NCBI RefSeq assembly: GCF_001563265.1
Contig: NZ_CP005083.1
Location: 499,001 to 563,000 of the forward strand
Reading direction: 5' to 3'
DNA length: 64,000 nucleotides
Source: Sphingobium sp. TKS
GTDB lineage: Bacteria > Pseudomonadota > Alphaproteobacteria > Sphingomonadales > Sphingomonadaceae
A model generated the notes under the pieces. The model searched no databases and was not told the origin of the DNA. It saw nothing but the letters and a program-made list of their open reading frames with translations. Positions 1 to 10,223 of this stretch are shown piece by piece. The position numbers and the translations under genes were made by a program. The stretch's first letter is position 1; each line of letters begins with the position of its first letter.

Positions 1-1105
1 CCGCCCATCGCCGCAGAGTTCCGGCCCAGCCGGCGGAGTTTCGGGCACAGGGGTCCGTTCCGGTCAGGGCAATGGGAGCAAGGCTGCGGCCCTCACTCCC
101 CCGTCGAAATCGCGGGGTCTTTTGCCTCATCCGCTGCGCGGACGCCGCTCTTATGCGGCCATCGACCTGGGCACCAATAATTGCCGTTTGCTGATCGCCA
201 AGCCCTCGGCCGACGGCTTCATCGTCGTCGACGCCTTTTCCCGAATCGTGCGGCTGGGGGAGGGGCTTGCGGCTTCGGGGCGGATCAGCGACGAAGCCAT
301 TGAGCGCGCCATTGCGGCATTGTCGGTCTGTGCGGACAAGCTGCGCCGCCGCCATGTCACCTTGGCCCGATCGGTCGCGACGGAGGCCTGCCGACGCGCC
401 TCGAACGGCGCCGATTTCATCCAGCGCGTCTACCGCGAAACCGGCATCGCGCTCGATATCATTACCGCGCAGGAAGAGGCGCGGTTGGCGGTGCTGGGCT
501 GTCACGCGCTGCTGGAGCCGGGCGATGGTCCGGCGCTGATCTTCGACATTGGCGGTGGGTCGACCGAACTGGTTCTGGTCAACTCCCGCCGGGAGGGCGC
601 GCCGCATATCGTCGATTGGGTGAGCGCGCCCTGGGGCGTCGTGTCGCTGACCGAGAGCGAGCCCTTCGATCATGCCGATCCCATGGATCGTCTGGCGGCT
701 TATGGCCGGATGCGCGCGCGCGTGGCCGATGCTTTCTCGCCGCTGGCCCGCCGCCTGCCCACTCCGCAGCCCGATATCCGCTTGCTCGGGACATCGGGGA
801 CAGTGACGACGCTGGCCAGCCTGCATCTTGACCTGCCGCGCTATGACCGGCAGGCGATTGACGGGCTGATCGTGCCGTCGACGTCGATGCGGGCGATTTC
901 CGCGCGCCTGTCCTCCATGGCTCTGGCGGAGCGGCAGAAGCTGCCCTGCATCGGGACGGAGCGGGCCGATCTGGTGGTGGCGGGTTGCGCCATATTGGAA
1001 TCTATCCTCGACATCTGGCCTGCCCAGCGATTGGGCGTGGCGGATCGCGGCATTCGCGAAGGCATATTGCGCGGCCTGATGGACCGCGACGGAGTAAAGA
1101 TGTGA
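1..1105 (+). CDS. ppx: Ppx/GppA family exopolyphosphatase / pppGpp phosphohydrolase (5' end probably outside window)
   Basis: ASKHA-fold phosphatase that releases phosphate from polyphosphate or from pppGpp in the cytoplasm. The phosphate-1 loop DLGTNNCRLLIA lies just after the first in-window start codon, DIGGGSTELVLV is the phosphate-2 loop and GTSGTVTTLAS is the third nucleotide-site motif. The reading frame is open back to position 2 with no stop, and the only in-window start is a TTG at 122. The upstream frame encodes a Gly/Ser/Pro-rich stretch typical of a disordered N-terminus, so the true start is probably left of the window. The stop at 1103-1105 lies ten bases before rlmE. Family assignment is secure; choice between Ppx and GppA activity is not. 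Confidence 0.88.
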   Translation, partial: RPSPQSSGPAGGVSGTGVRSGQGNGSKAAALTPPSKSRGLLPHPLRGRRSYAAIDLGTNNCRLLIAKPSADGFIVVDAFSRIVRLGEGLAASGRISDEAIERAIAALSVCADKLRRRHVTLARSVATEACRRASNGADFIQRVYRETGIALDIITAQEEARLAVLGCHALLEPGDGPALIFDIGGGSTELVLVNSRREGAPHIVDWVSAPWGVVSLTESEPFDHADPMDRLAAYGRMRARVADAFSPLARRLPTPQPDIRLLGTSGTVTTLASLHLDLPRYDRQAIDGLIVPSTSMRAISARLSSMALAERQKLPCIGTERADLVVAGCAILESILDIWPAQRLGVADRGIREGILRGLMDRDGVKM

Positions 1106-1115
1106 GAGGCGAGCT

Positions 1116-1790
1116 TTGAGAGGCACTGGCGCCGGCAAGGTGCGGGTCAAGACGGCGAAGGGACGGACGGCGCAGTCCACCCGCTGGCTCGAGCGGCAGT
1201 TGAACGACCCCTATGTCCGCCGCGCCAAGGCGGAAGGGTGGCGCAGCCGCGCCGCCTTCAAGCTGATTGAGCTGGACGAGAAGTTCCACTTCGTAAAGGG
1301 ATCGCGGGCTGTCGTCGATCTGGGCGTGGCGCCGGGCGGCTGGGCGCAGGTGGTGCGCAAGCTCTGCCCCAAGGCGAAGGTGGTGGGCATCGACCTGCTG
1401 CCGACCGATCCCATCCCCGGCGTGACGCTGTTCCAGATGGACTTCATGGACGACAAGGCGCCCGCCTTGTTGGCGGAGGCTTTGGGCGATGCGCCGGATC
1501 TGGTGATTTCCGACATGGCGGCCAATACGGTCGGGCATGCGGCGACGGACCATCTGCGCACCATGGGGCTGGTCGAGGCGGCGGCGATGTTCGCGGTGGA
1601 AAATCTGCGCAAGGGCGGCACCTTCGTCGCCAAGGTGTTCGCGGGCGGCACGGACGCCGATCTGCTGGCCATCCTCAAGAAGCATTTCACCACGATCAAA
1701 CATGCCAAGCCGCCCGCCAGCCGGAAGGGCAGCGTCGAATGGTATGTCGTGGCGCAAGGGTTCAAGGGGCGGCCTGAAGCCGAAAGCTGA
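1116..1790 (+). CDS. rlmE: 23S rRNA (uridine-2'-O-)-methyltransferase RlmE (FtsJ/RrmJ)
   Basis: Methylates the 2'-O of the universally conserved uridine in the A-loop of 23S rRNA (U2552 in E. coli) with SAM, late in 50S assembly. The SAM-binding motif VVDLGVAPGGWAQVV and the K-D-K-E catalytic set are visible: K in SRAAFKLIE, D in DLVISDMA, K in GTFVAKVF and E in GSVEWYVV. At 224 aa it is slightly longer than the E. coli enzyme because of an N-terminal basic extension. The frame opens with TTG at 1116; a GTG at 1140 is an alternative. It follows ppx by ten bases and is probably co-transcribed with it, an arrangement common in sphingomonads. Confidence 0.93.
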   Translation: MRGTGAGKVRVKTAKGRTAQSTRWLERQLNDPYVRRAKAEGWRSRAAFKLIELDEKFHFVKGSRAVVDLGVAPGGWAQVVRKLCPKAKVVGIDLLPTDPIPGVTLFQMDFMDDKAPALLAEALGDAPDLVISDMAANTVGHAATDHLRTMGLVEAAAMFAVENLRKGGTFVAKVFAGGTDADLLAILKKHFTTIKHAKPPASRKGSVEWYVVAQGFKGRPEAES

Positions 1791-1910
1791 ACCGGCCGAC
1801 GGGCGCGGGATCGCGCCTGCGATCAAGCCAAGACATTGAAATAACCTTGTGTTCCTGCGAAGGCGGGAACATGGCGGGGCAGGCCGAATGGCGCGCAGGG
1901 GGTTTTCGCA

Positions 1911-3419
1911 TTGGTTTCGACGGTATCGACGGTCGCCTATCTGGGGCTGGAGGCGCGTGGCGTGGAGGTGCAGTGTCAGCTTGTGCCCGGCCTGCCCAAT
2001 TTCATCGTCGTCGGCTTGCCCGACAAGGCCGTAGCGGAGAGCAGGGAGCGGGTGCGCAACGCCATTGCCGCCATCGGGCTTTCGCTGCCGCCCAAGCGGA
2101 TCACCGTCAACCTGTCGCCCGCCGATCTGCCCAAGGAGGGATCGCATTTCGATCTGCCGATAGCCCTGGCCCTGCTAGGGGCGATGGGGGTGATCGATGC
2201 CGAGACGCTGGCGGGCTATGTCGTCGTCGGGGAGTTGGGGCTGGATGGCCGCATCGCGCCGACGCCGGGGGTGCTGCTCGCCGCGTTGCATGCCGGTGAG
2301 CGGGAATTGGGGCTGGTCTGTCCGGTGGCGCAGGGCGCCGAGGCGGCCTGGGCCGGGCAGGTCGAGGTGATCGCCGCGCCGGACCTGTTGACGATCCTCA
2401 ACCATTTCAAGGGGACCGCCGCTTTGTCGCCACCCCAGCCGGGCGAAGTGGAACCGCCGGTGCGGACCGCCGACCTCCGCCAGGTGAAGGGGCAGGAGAC
2501 GGCCAAGCGGGCGCTGGAGATCGCGGCGGCGGGCGGTCACAATCTGCTGATGATCGGGCCACCGGGTGCGGGCAAGTCGCTGATGGCGAGCTGCCTGCCG
2601 GGGATATTGCCGGAACTGACGCCGGGCGAGGCGCTTGAAACCTCCATGGTGGCGAGCGTCGCCGGGACGCTGGAGGGGGGGCGGATCAGCCGGGCGCGGC
2701 CCTTCCGCAATCCGCATCATAGCGCGTCGATGGCGGCGTTGGTTGGCGGCGGACAGAAGGCGCGGCCGGGCGAAGTCAGCATGGCGCATCTGGGCGTGCT
2801 GTTTCTCGACGAATTGCCGGAGTTTCAGCGGACCGTGCTGGATTCCCTGCGGCAGCCGCTGGAGTCGGGCGAGGTCACGGTGGCGCGGGCCAATGCGCAT
2901 GTGACCTTTCCGGCGCGGGTGCAGTTGGTGGCGGCGATGAATCCGTGCCGTTGCGGGCATCTGGGCGATCCGGCGCTGGCTTGCTCAAGGGCGCCGCGCT
3001 GTGCGGCGGATTATCAGGCCAAGGTGTCGGGTCCGCTGCTCGACCGCATCGACCTGCATGTGGAGGTTCAGGCGGTGACGGCCGCGGATCTGGTCTTGCC
3101 GCCGCCCGCCGAAGGATCGATCGAGGTCGCGGCGCGGGTCGCGGCGGCGCGCAATGTGCAGACGCGGCGTTATGAGGGGACGCGCGTGCGGACCAATGCC
3201 GAGGTGGATGGCGAGCGTTTGGAGGATATCGCCGGGCCGGACCAGGCGGGGCGCGAACTGCTGGCGCAGGCCGCGGCGGCGATGAAGCTGTCGGCGCGGG
3301 GCTATACGCGGGTGCTGCGGGTGGCGCGGACGATCGCTGACCTCGCCGGGGCCGATCACGTCGGACGCGTGCATGTCGCGGAGGCGCTGAGTTATCGGAG
3401 AAGGGCGCCAGTGAATTGA
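1911..3419 (+). CDS. yifB: YifB/ComM family Mg-chelatase-like AAA+ ATPase
   Basis: 502 aa, the normal length of the family. An N-terminal Lon-protease-like (ChlI) domain of about 170 residues carries the PGLPNFIVVGLPDKAV signature. The Mg-chelatase AAA+ core has Walker A GPPGAGKSLMA and Walker B LGVLFLDELPEF, followed by the cysteine-containing MNPCRCGHLGD and a C-terminal helical lid with GYTRVLRVARTIADL. In naturally competent bacteria ComM is a hexameric branch-migration helicase acting on transformation intermediates; the role in sphingomonads is inferred. The start is a TTG at 1911, giving the family-typical N-terminus with STVAYLGLEARG. The 120 bases between rlmE and this gene hold no recognisable feature. 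Confidence 0.9.
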   Translation: MVSTVSTVAYLGLEARGVEVQCQLVPGLPNFIVVGLPDKAVAESRERVRNAIAAIGLSLPPKRITVNLSPADLPKEGSHFDLPIALALLGAMGVIDAETLAGYVVVGELGLDGRIAPTPGVLLAALHAGERELGLVCPVAQGAEAAWAGQVEVIAAPDLLTILNHFKGTAALSPPQPGEVEPPVRTADLRQVKGQETAKRALEIAAAGGHNLLMIGPPGAGKSLMASCLPGILPELTPGEALETSMVASVAGTLEGGRISRARPFRNPHHSASMAALVGGGQKARPGEVSMAHLGVLFLDELPEFQRTVLDSLRQPLESGEVTVARANAHVTFPARVQLVAAMNPCRCGHLGDPALACSRAPRCAADYQAKVSGPLLDRIDLHVEVQAVTAADLVLPPPAEGSIEVAARVAAARNVQTRRYEGTRVRTNAEVDGERLEDIAGPDQAGRELLAQAAAAMKLSARGYTRVLRVARTIADLAGADHVGRVHVAEALSYRRRAPVN

Positions 3420-3475
3420 TCGGGGTGGATTGCGTGGTTAGCGGACATTGATGTTGGTCTGCGCGATACGGCCAT

Positions 3476-3772
3476 TCACCCCTTGATCCGCCCCACCATC
3501 GCCTGCCCCACCACCCTCTGCCGCACATAGCGCCGCTTCAACAGCACGCTCGTCACCAGCAGCGGCACGCCAACGATAATGCAGATCGCCCCCAGCATCG
3601 GCGGCCAAAGCCCGAACAGGCTATGCACATTCAGCGCGGAAGGCGTCAGCAACAGCAGGAAGCCCGCCGTCAGCAGCCACAACCCCCAACGGCGCGGTCT
3701 GACCGCCACCATGCGCATCTCATGCCGGTGCGCCTTGCGCCCTTCTTTGGTGGACAGATCGGGATGCTTCAT
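3476..3772 (-). CDS. small two-helix inner-membrane protein, function unknown
   Basis: 98 aa. A basic N-terminus (residues 1-28, rich in K, R and H) is followed by two hydrophobic segments, about residues 29-50 (WGLWLLTAGFLLLLTPSAL) and 56-78, and a basic C-terminal tail (LLKRRYVRQRVVGQAMVGRIKG). The pattern predicts a hairpin membrane protein with both ends in the cytoplasm. It is convergent with yifB and divergent from the thiC leader, so it is a single-gene unit. No family is recognised. Confidence 0.6.
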   Translation of the reverse strand: MKHPDLSTKEGRKAHRHEMRMVAVRPRRWGLWLLTAGFLLLLTPSALNVHSLFGLWPPMLGAICIIVGVPLLVTSVLLKRRYVRQRVVGQAMVGRIKG

Positions 3773-3860
3773 CGCGGGCCACTAAAGCGGAAAAGCCCAC
3801 CAACTGTCCAGCGCCACAACAGGGCTTCCGTTCGCGCGCCGCATCGGCTATCCAAGCGCC

Positions 3861-3954
3861 ATCCCCGGGGGACCGTCCACAGACGGTTGAGAGGCGGCTG
3901 ACGTGGCCGCGACCCGCTGAACCTGATCCGGATAAGACCGGCGTAGGGAGGGAA
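3861..3954 (+). promoter_or_regulatory. TPP (THI-box) riboswitch
   Basis: The conserved THI-box core is present: a GGTTGAGAGG element near 3885-3894, GACCCGCTGAACCTGATC at 3911-3928, then a stem and GCGTAGGGA at 3941-3949. This is the classic TGAGA / ACCC / GAACCTGATC / GCGTAGGGA series of thiamine pyrophosphate aptamers. It lies about 70 bases before the start of the small membrane protein gene and thus leads both that gene and thiC. In Gram-negative thiC leaders such aptamers usually act on translation initiation by hiding the ribosome site; here an AAAAGGAGG site at 4004-4012 is the likely target. Confidence 0.92.
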
Positions 3955-4023
3955 CGGCTTGTTCGCTTGCAGCAGCCCGCGCCCATCCTCCGCCCCAGAG
4001 CGCAAAAGGAGGACGGCACGCCC

Positions 4024-6783
<2,760 letters not shown>

Positions 6784-6827
6784 TTGCGGGTGGATGGGGT
6801 CTTGCTTTGAGGCAAGCCATGGTCTCG

Positions 6828-6934
6828 CTAGAGCATCGTGCGGAAAAGTGGGAACCGACTTTCCGCTTAAAACGATGCGACAACAAGGAATTAGAGCGCG
6901 CGCCCTGCGTCTGATTTAGCGCAGCGCGCTCTAG
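6828..6934. repeat. REP-like composite palindrome
   Basis: A 107-base element bounded by perfect 7-base inverted ends, CTAGAGC and GCTCTAG. Inside lies a second palindrome from GAGCATCGTGCGGAAAAGT to ACTTTCCGC and ACGATGC (6831-6878), a motif widely dispersed in intergenic regions of rhizobia and other alphaproteobacteria. A second hairpin of GC-rich GAGCGCGC / GCGCGCTC follows. It is downstream of the thiC operon and may also end transcription. It lies in a gene-free stretch, 6784-7250, otherwise holding only repeat A. Confidence 0.75.
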
Positions 6935-6980
6935 AGGATGTCCTATGGGGATGGTGGCAATGTGAGAAAGGGCAAGATTC

Positions 6981-7064
6981 GGCCTTCGTGGTAGATGGGT
7001 GGTAGATGAGCGTGGTAGATTTTGCCTCATGGCGATGCGCGAAAAGAGCGCCGTTGGCGAGGCG
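6981..7064. repeat. dispersed repeat, copy A (left side of catabolic cluster)
   Basis: About 84 bases containing GTAGATGGGTGGTAGAT, then TGGTAGATTTTGCC, ATGGCGATGCGCGAAAAGAGCGCC and GGCGAGGCG in order. The same series occurs in the same orientation at 34431-34510 with few mismatches, and the core also at 61010-61033. Copies A and B bracket the catabolic cluster. I see no gene in 7065-7250. Confidence 0.8.
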
Positions 7065-7250
7065 ATTGCCTGTTCGCGCAGACCCGTGCTCATCGCCGGC
7101 GCGGAAAGCATCGCCGCTACCTGAAAGCGGGTCGCCCGTATCTATGATTGAGATTTGCGTGCAAAAGCCTGTTGTCGCACTGCAATCGCGCCGGAACATC
7201 ACTGCGTCGTGCTGACCTTCAGGAGATGCCGGGACTAATACGAACCCGGA

Positions 7251-8327
7251 TCACAGCCCCCAATTATGCCTTGGATAGCAAATCTCCGAAATATGGTTCC
7301 GGTCCAGCTGCGCCGCGGCCTCAGACGAACGGTCGACTTTCTGGAATGGTTTTCCGAACCCGTCCACCAGAGGGCGCCCGGTGTCTCGCTTCAGCCACAG
7401 GCGCAACAGGTGACGCTTGCGTTCGGGTTGCGGGAAATCGACATAACTGGTGCGGGAATGCAGCGCTGCATAGTTCAGCAGCCACTGGACGTCGCCGGGC
7501 CGGAAATCCATGGTGACCGGCAGGCCCGGGACCAGGAAAATCTCGTCGAGAAGGTCCAGCAATTCATATTGCTGCGGCGTCATGCGGGGCACTTCGGGAT
7601 AATCCTGGGCTGACCGGATCACGTTCGACCCGGCATACATACTGAAGACGCCGTCGATGAAGGACACCATGGGCGACGAATAATAGCGCGCCGGAGCATC
7701 ATGGTCCTGCCGGTACCAGTCATAGTGCCAGACATCGTACATCAGCGGGGCCAGGTCCGGACGCCGCCGGACGATCTCATTGTAGATGGTGACGCCGCTA
7801 ATCAGGATGGACGCGCCGCCTTCGCGCGCGCCGCGCAGGCACATCAGGCCGACGACGTCGCTGCTGTCCGAATGGAAGTTCAGGCGGTCGCGCGTCCGGC
7901 TGGGCAAGGCGGATGGATCGTCCATGGTCTTGTTGCTGGTCGCCACGACATGGTCGAACAGGTCACCCAGGTTATTCTGCTCCATCGGTTTGCCCAGATG
8001 CAGGCCAAGGAGGTAGAAGATCGCCGCGCTCAGCGCATCGGAATATAGTTCCGAACGTAACCCCCGGACCAGGACGAAGCCACGCCCATTGTCCATGTCC
8101 GCGGCCCAGCTGGCCAGGCCCCTTGCCGTGACGGGCAGGGGATAGCGGTCAGCTGTTATGGTACGAAGGTCGGGATCGTCCATCAGGAATTGCGCGCCGA
8201 CCTTTTCGATCTCGGCGATCTCCTCTGCGCTCAGCATGTAGAGCCAATCGGTCGAATCATTGATTTCATCGCCCGTCCATGCGGCCGGGGAAGTAATGAT
8301 GTTTGCCTTTTCGAATGTCTTCGTCAT
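7251..8327 (-). CDS. TauD/TfdA family Fe(II)/2-oxoglutarate-dependent dioxygenase
   Basis: 358 aa non-haem iron oxygenase that hydroxylates its substrate using 2-oxoglutarate and O2. The iron ligands are visible as H152-x-D154 in NFHSDSSD and distal H290 in AALHSRTSY; R309 in HLLRLWL is the likely 2-oxoglutarate-binding arginine. The family includes taurine dioxygenase, the 2,4-D etherase TfdA, and clavaminate-synthase-like enzymes; substrate cannot be told from sequence. It is encoded 120 bases after an MFS carrier gene on the same strand and is probably expressed with it. Confidence 0.88.
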   Translation of the reverse strand: MTKTFEKANIITSPAAWTGDEINDSTDWLYMLSAEEIAEIEKVGAQFLMDDPDLRTITADRYPLPVTARGLASWAADMDNGRGFVLVRGLRSELYSDALSAAIFYLLGLHLGKPMEQNNLGDLFDHVVATSNKTMDDPSALPSRTRDRLNFHSDSSDVVGLMCLRGAREGGASILISGVTIYNEIVRRRPDLAPLMYDVWHYDWYRQDHDAPARYYSSPMVSFIDGVFSMYAGSNVIRSAQDYPEVPRMTPQQYELLDLLDEIFLVPGLPVTMDFRPGDVQWLLNYAALHSRTSYVDFPQPERKRHLLRLWLKRDTGRPLVDGFGKPFQKVDRSSEAAAQLDRNHISEICYPRHNWGL

Positions 8328-8447
8328 GCCGATTGCCGTTCCTTGACCATCATGGTTACGGGCGCAGACCCCTTAACCAATATCCTATCCCGCAAAGCCG
8401 TTCTCTTGAAGGCGGATGGGCTGTTCTGGAACCCGCAATCATTTGTC

Positions 8448-9818
8448 TTATTGCGTCGCTGCCCGTTGTGGCCGGTGTCGCGCTCCGCCGCGCCACAGAT
8501 GGGACACCGCCAGGCTGCCCAGGATCATCACGACCGCCATGCAGATGGAAATGGTCCGCACGGACAGGCTGACTTCCACCAATATGCCGCCGATCATCGT
8601 CCCGGTGCCGCCGCCCAGAAGGCGGGCGAAACCCGTGACCCAGCCGACGCCGGTCGCCCTGATGTCCCCAGGATAGGAATTGGCAGTCAGCGCCTGTATC
8701 CCCGCGAAGCTGCCGTCCAGCAGGAAGAAGGTGATGAAAATCATCGTGACGCCAAAGGTGGGATTCGCGCCACTTGACCCCAGCAGCACGATCGCGACCC
8801 CCGTCAATATATAGGAAATGGTGAGAACCCGCGCCGCGCCCAGCCTGTCCATGACCAGGCCGATGACGATGGCGCCTGCGATGCTGCCGAATTTGCCGAG
8901 CGCGGTTATCATGCCCGTCGCGAACATGTTGGCCCCCGACTGGAGCAGGACGGTGGGCAGCCAGTAGGATGTGAAGAATTCCAGCGAATAGGCGGCCGAC
9001 ATGGCGAACCAGAGCAGGAACGTCATGACATGGCGTCCGTCGCGCAGGATCTGCGCCGCCGGATTGGCGCCCGATTCGGCCATGGTGCTGGCCGGTACGT
9101 GGAAATGTGGCGGGTGGTTTTCGCCGCGCGCGCTCGCCAGTCGCGAGCCGATGGAGGCGATCTGGGGCGAACCGGGGCGGTACCGCACAAGGAAGGAGAG
9201 CGATTCGGGAAGGCCCAGCGCCAGCAATATGGTCCACAGCATTGACAGGCCACCGCTGAAGAACAGGAGCGATTTCCATCCGAACACGGGAATCAGCAGA
9301 GCTGCTGCGATACCGGCCAGCGCCATACCCAGGGCGATGCCGGACATGGTCGCCATGATGATGACGGACTTGTGCCGCGCGGGCGCATAGTCGGCGGTCA
9401 GGCTGAAGGCGGTGGGCACGGCGGTGCCAAAGCCGATGCCAATCAGGAACCGCACGACGAACAGTCCGCCTTCGCTGCCTGCAAAGGATGTCAGCAATGT
9501 GCACAGGCCCATGAGGAAGCTGGATATGACCAGCAGCCGGCGCCGCCCGATCCGGTCCGAAAGCGGCGCGACCAGCACGGCGCCGATCAGCGATGCGATG
9601 ACCGTGCCGGTGTAGATCGTGCCCAATATGGTGGGGGACAGGCCGTATTCCTGGCTGAGCGACGGGCCGACATAGCCTACGCCATAGGTGTCCATGCCCT
9701 CAATCAGCATCAGCATGCCGCACAATATCGGTACGCGCAGCACCAGCCCCTTCATCGGGGATTCGTCAATATATCGATCAACCAGGACCGAGGGGGATTT
9801 GCTGTTGCCGTTCGCCAT
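8448..9818 (-). CDS. MFS transporter, aromatic acid:H+ symporter (AAHS)-like
   Basis: 456 aa from ATG at 9818, chosen because a GGACAAGGA site lies just upstream and because the extra frame beyond it is Arg-rich and not membrane-like. Twelve hydrophobic segments are expected. AAHS-type marks are GMDTYGVGYVGPSLSQEYG in helix 1 (acidic residue in the PcaK-like motif) and DRIGRRRLLV between helices 2 and 3. AAHS carriers import protonated aromatic acids such as 4-hydroxybenzoate and vanillate. Upstream of the TauD dioxygenase gene and divergent from the TonB receptor, it fits substrate uptake across the inner membrane. Confidence 0.87.
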   Translation of the reverse strand: MANGNSKSPSVLVDRYIDESPMKGLVLRVPILCGMLMLIEGMDTYGVGYVGPSLSQEYGLSPTILGTIYTGTVIASLIGAVLVAPLSDRIGRRRLLVISSFLMGLCTLLTSFAGSEGGLFVVRFLIGIGFGTAVPTAFSLTADYAPARHKSVIIMATMSGIALGMALAGIAAALLIPVFGWKSLLFFSGGLSMLWTILLALGLPESLSFLVRYRPGSPQIASIGSRLASARGENHPPHFHVPASTMAESGANPAAQILRDGRHVMTFLLWFAMSAAYSLEFFTSYWLPTVLLQSGANMFATGMITALGKFGSIAGAIVIGLVMDRLGAARVLTISYILTGVAIVLLGSSGANPTFGVTMIFITFFLLDGSFAGIQALTANSYPGDIRATGVGWVTGFARLLGGGTGTMIGGILVEVSLSVRTISICMAVVMILGSLAVSHLWRGGARHRPQRAATQ

Positions 9819-10223
9819 GACTGTCCTTGTCCCGCACCTGCCTCTTGCCGACAGGGGGGAGCATAACCGGCCATCCGCGCGCCGTCGCGTCTCCAGGTCG
9901 CGCATAGTTGTCGCCACGCACCGGTTCTTTTGGATAAGCGTGAAGTGCGGGAGGCGAGTCTGATGCCAGAGGGTATCTGCGCTGCGCGCGGCAAGGGTGG
10001 GGAAAACCCGAAACTGATCGTTCTGGGGACGTTGGAAAAAGCAAAATATCATGTGGGGTGCGTCAGGAAGGTAAATGAGACCAACTATTCCGGTTGTTGA
10101 GTCAACACGCTTCGGTGGAACCCGTGGTTACGATCCTGGGGCAACCGTGCTTCGGGGGCTGGGATGCCAACAGGCCTCATCCCCCTGTGAAATTTCGGCA
10201 CGGTCATTCAGGGAGTAAACGAC
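9819..10223. promoter_or_regulatory. divergent promoter region with 13-base palindrome
   Basis: 405 bases separate the MFS gene (leftward) from the TonB receptor gene (rightward), and no coding sequence is supported. At 10095-10107 there is a perfect 6+1+6 palindrome TGTTGAGTCAACA, about 115 bases before the receptor start, a plausible operator for a dimeric regulator. A GGGAG ribosome site precedes the receptor ATG at 10224. No other feature is evident. Confidence 0.45.

Noticed and set aside
7251..8327. Naming the TauD-family gene tfdA (2,4-D dioxygenase)
   Set aside because: Only family-level motifs are visible, and no chlorophenol hydroxylase or other tfd genes are present.
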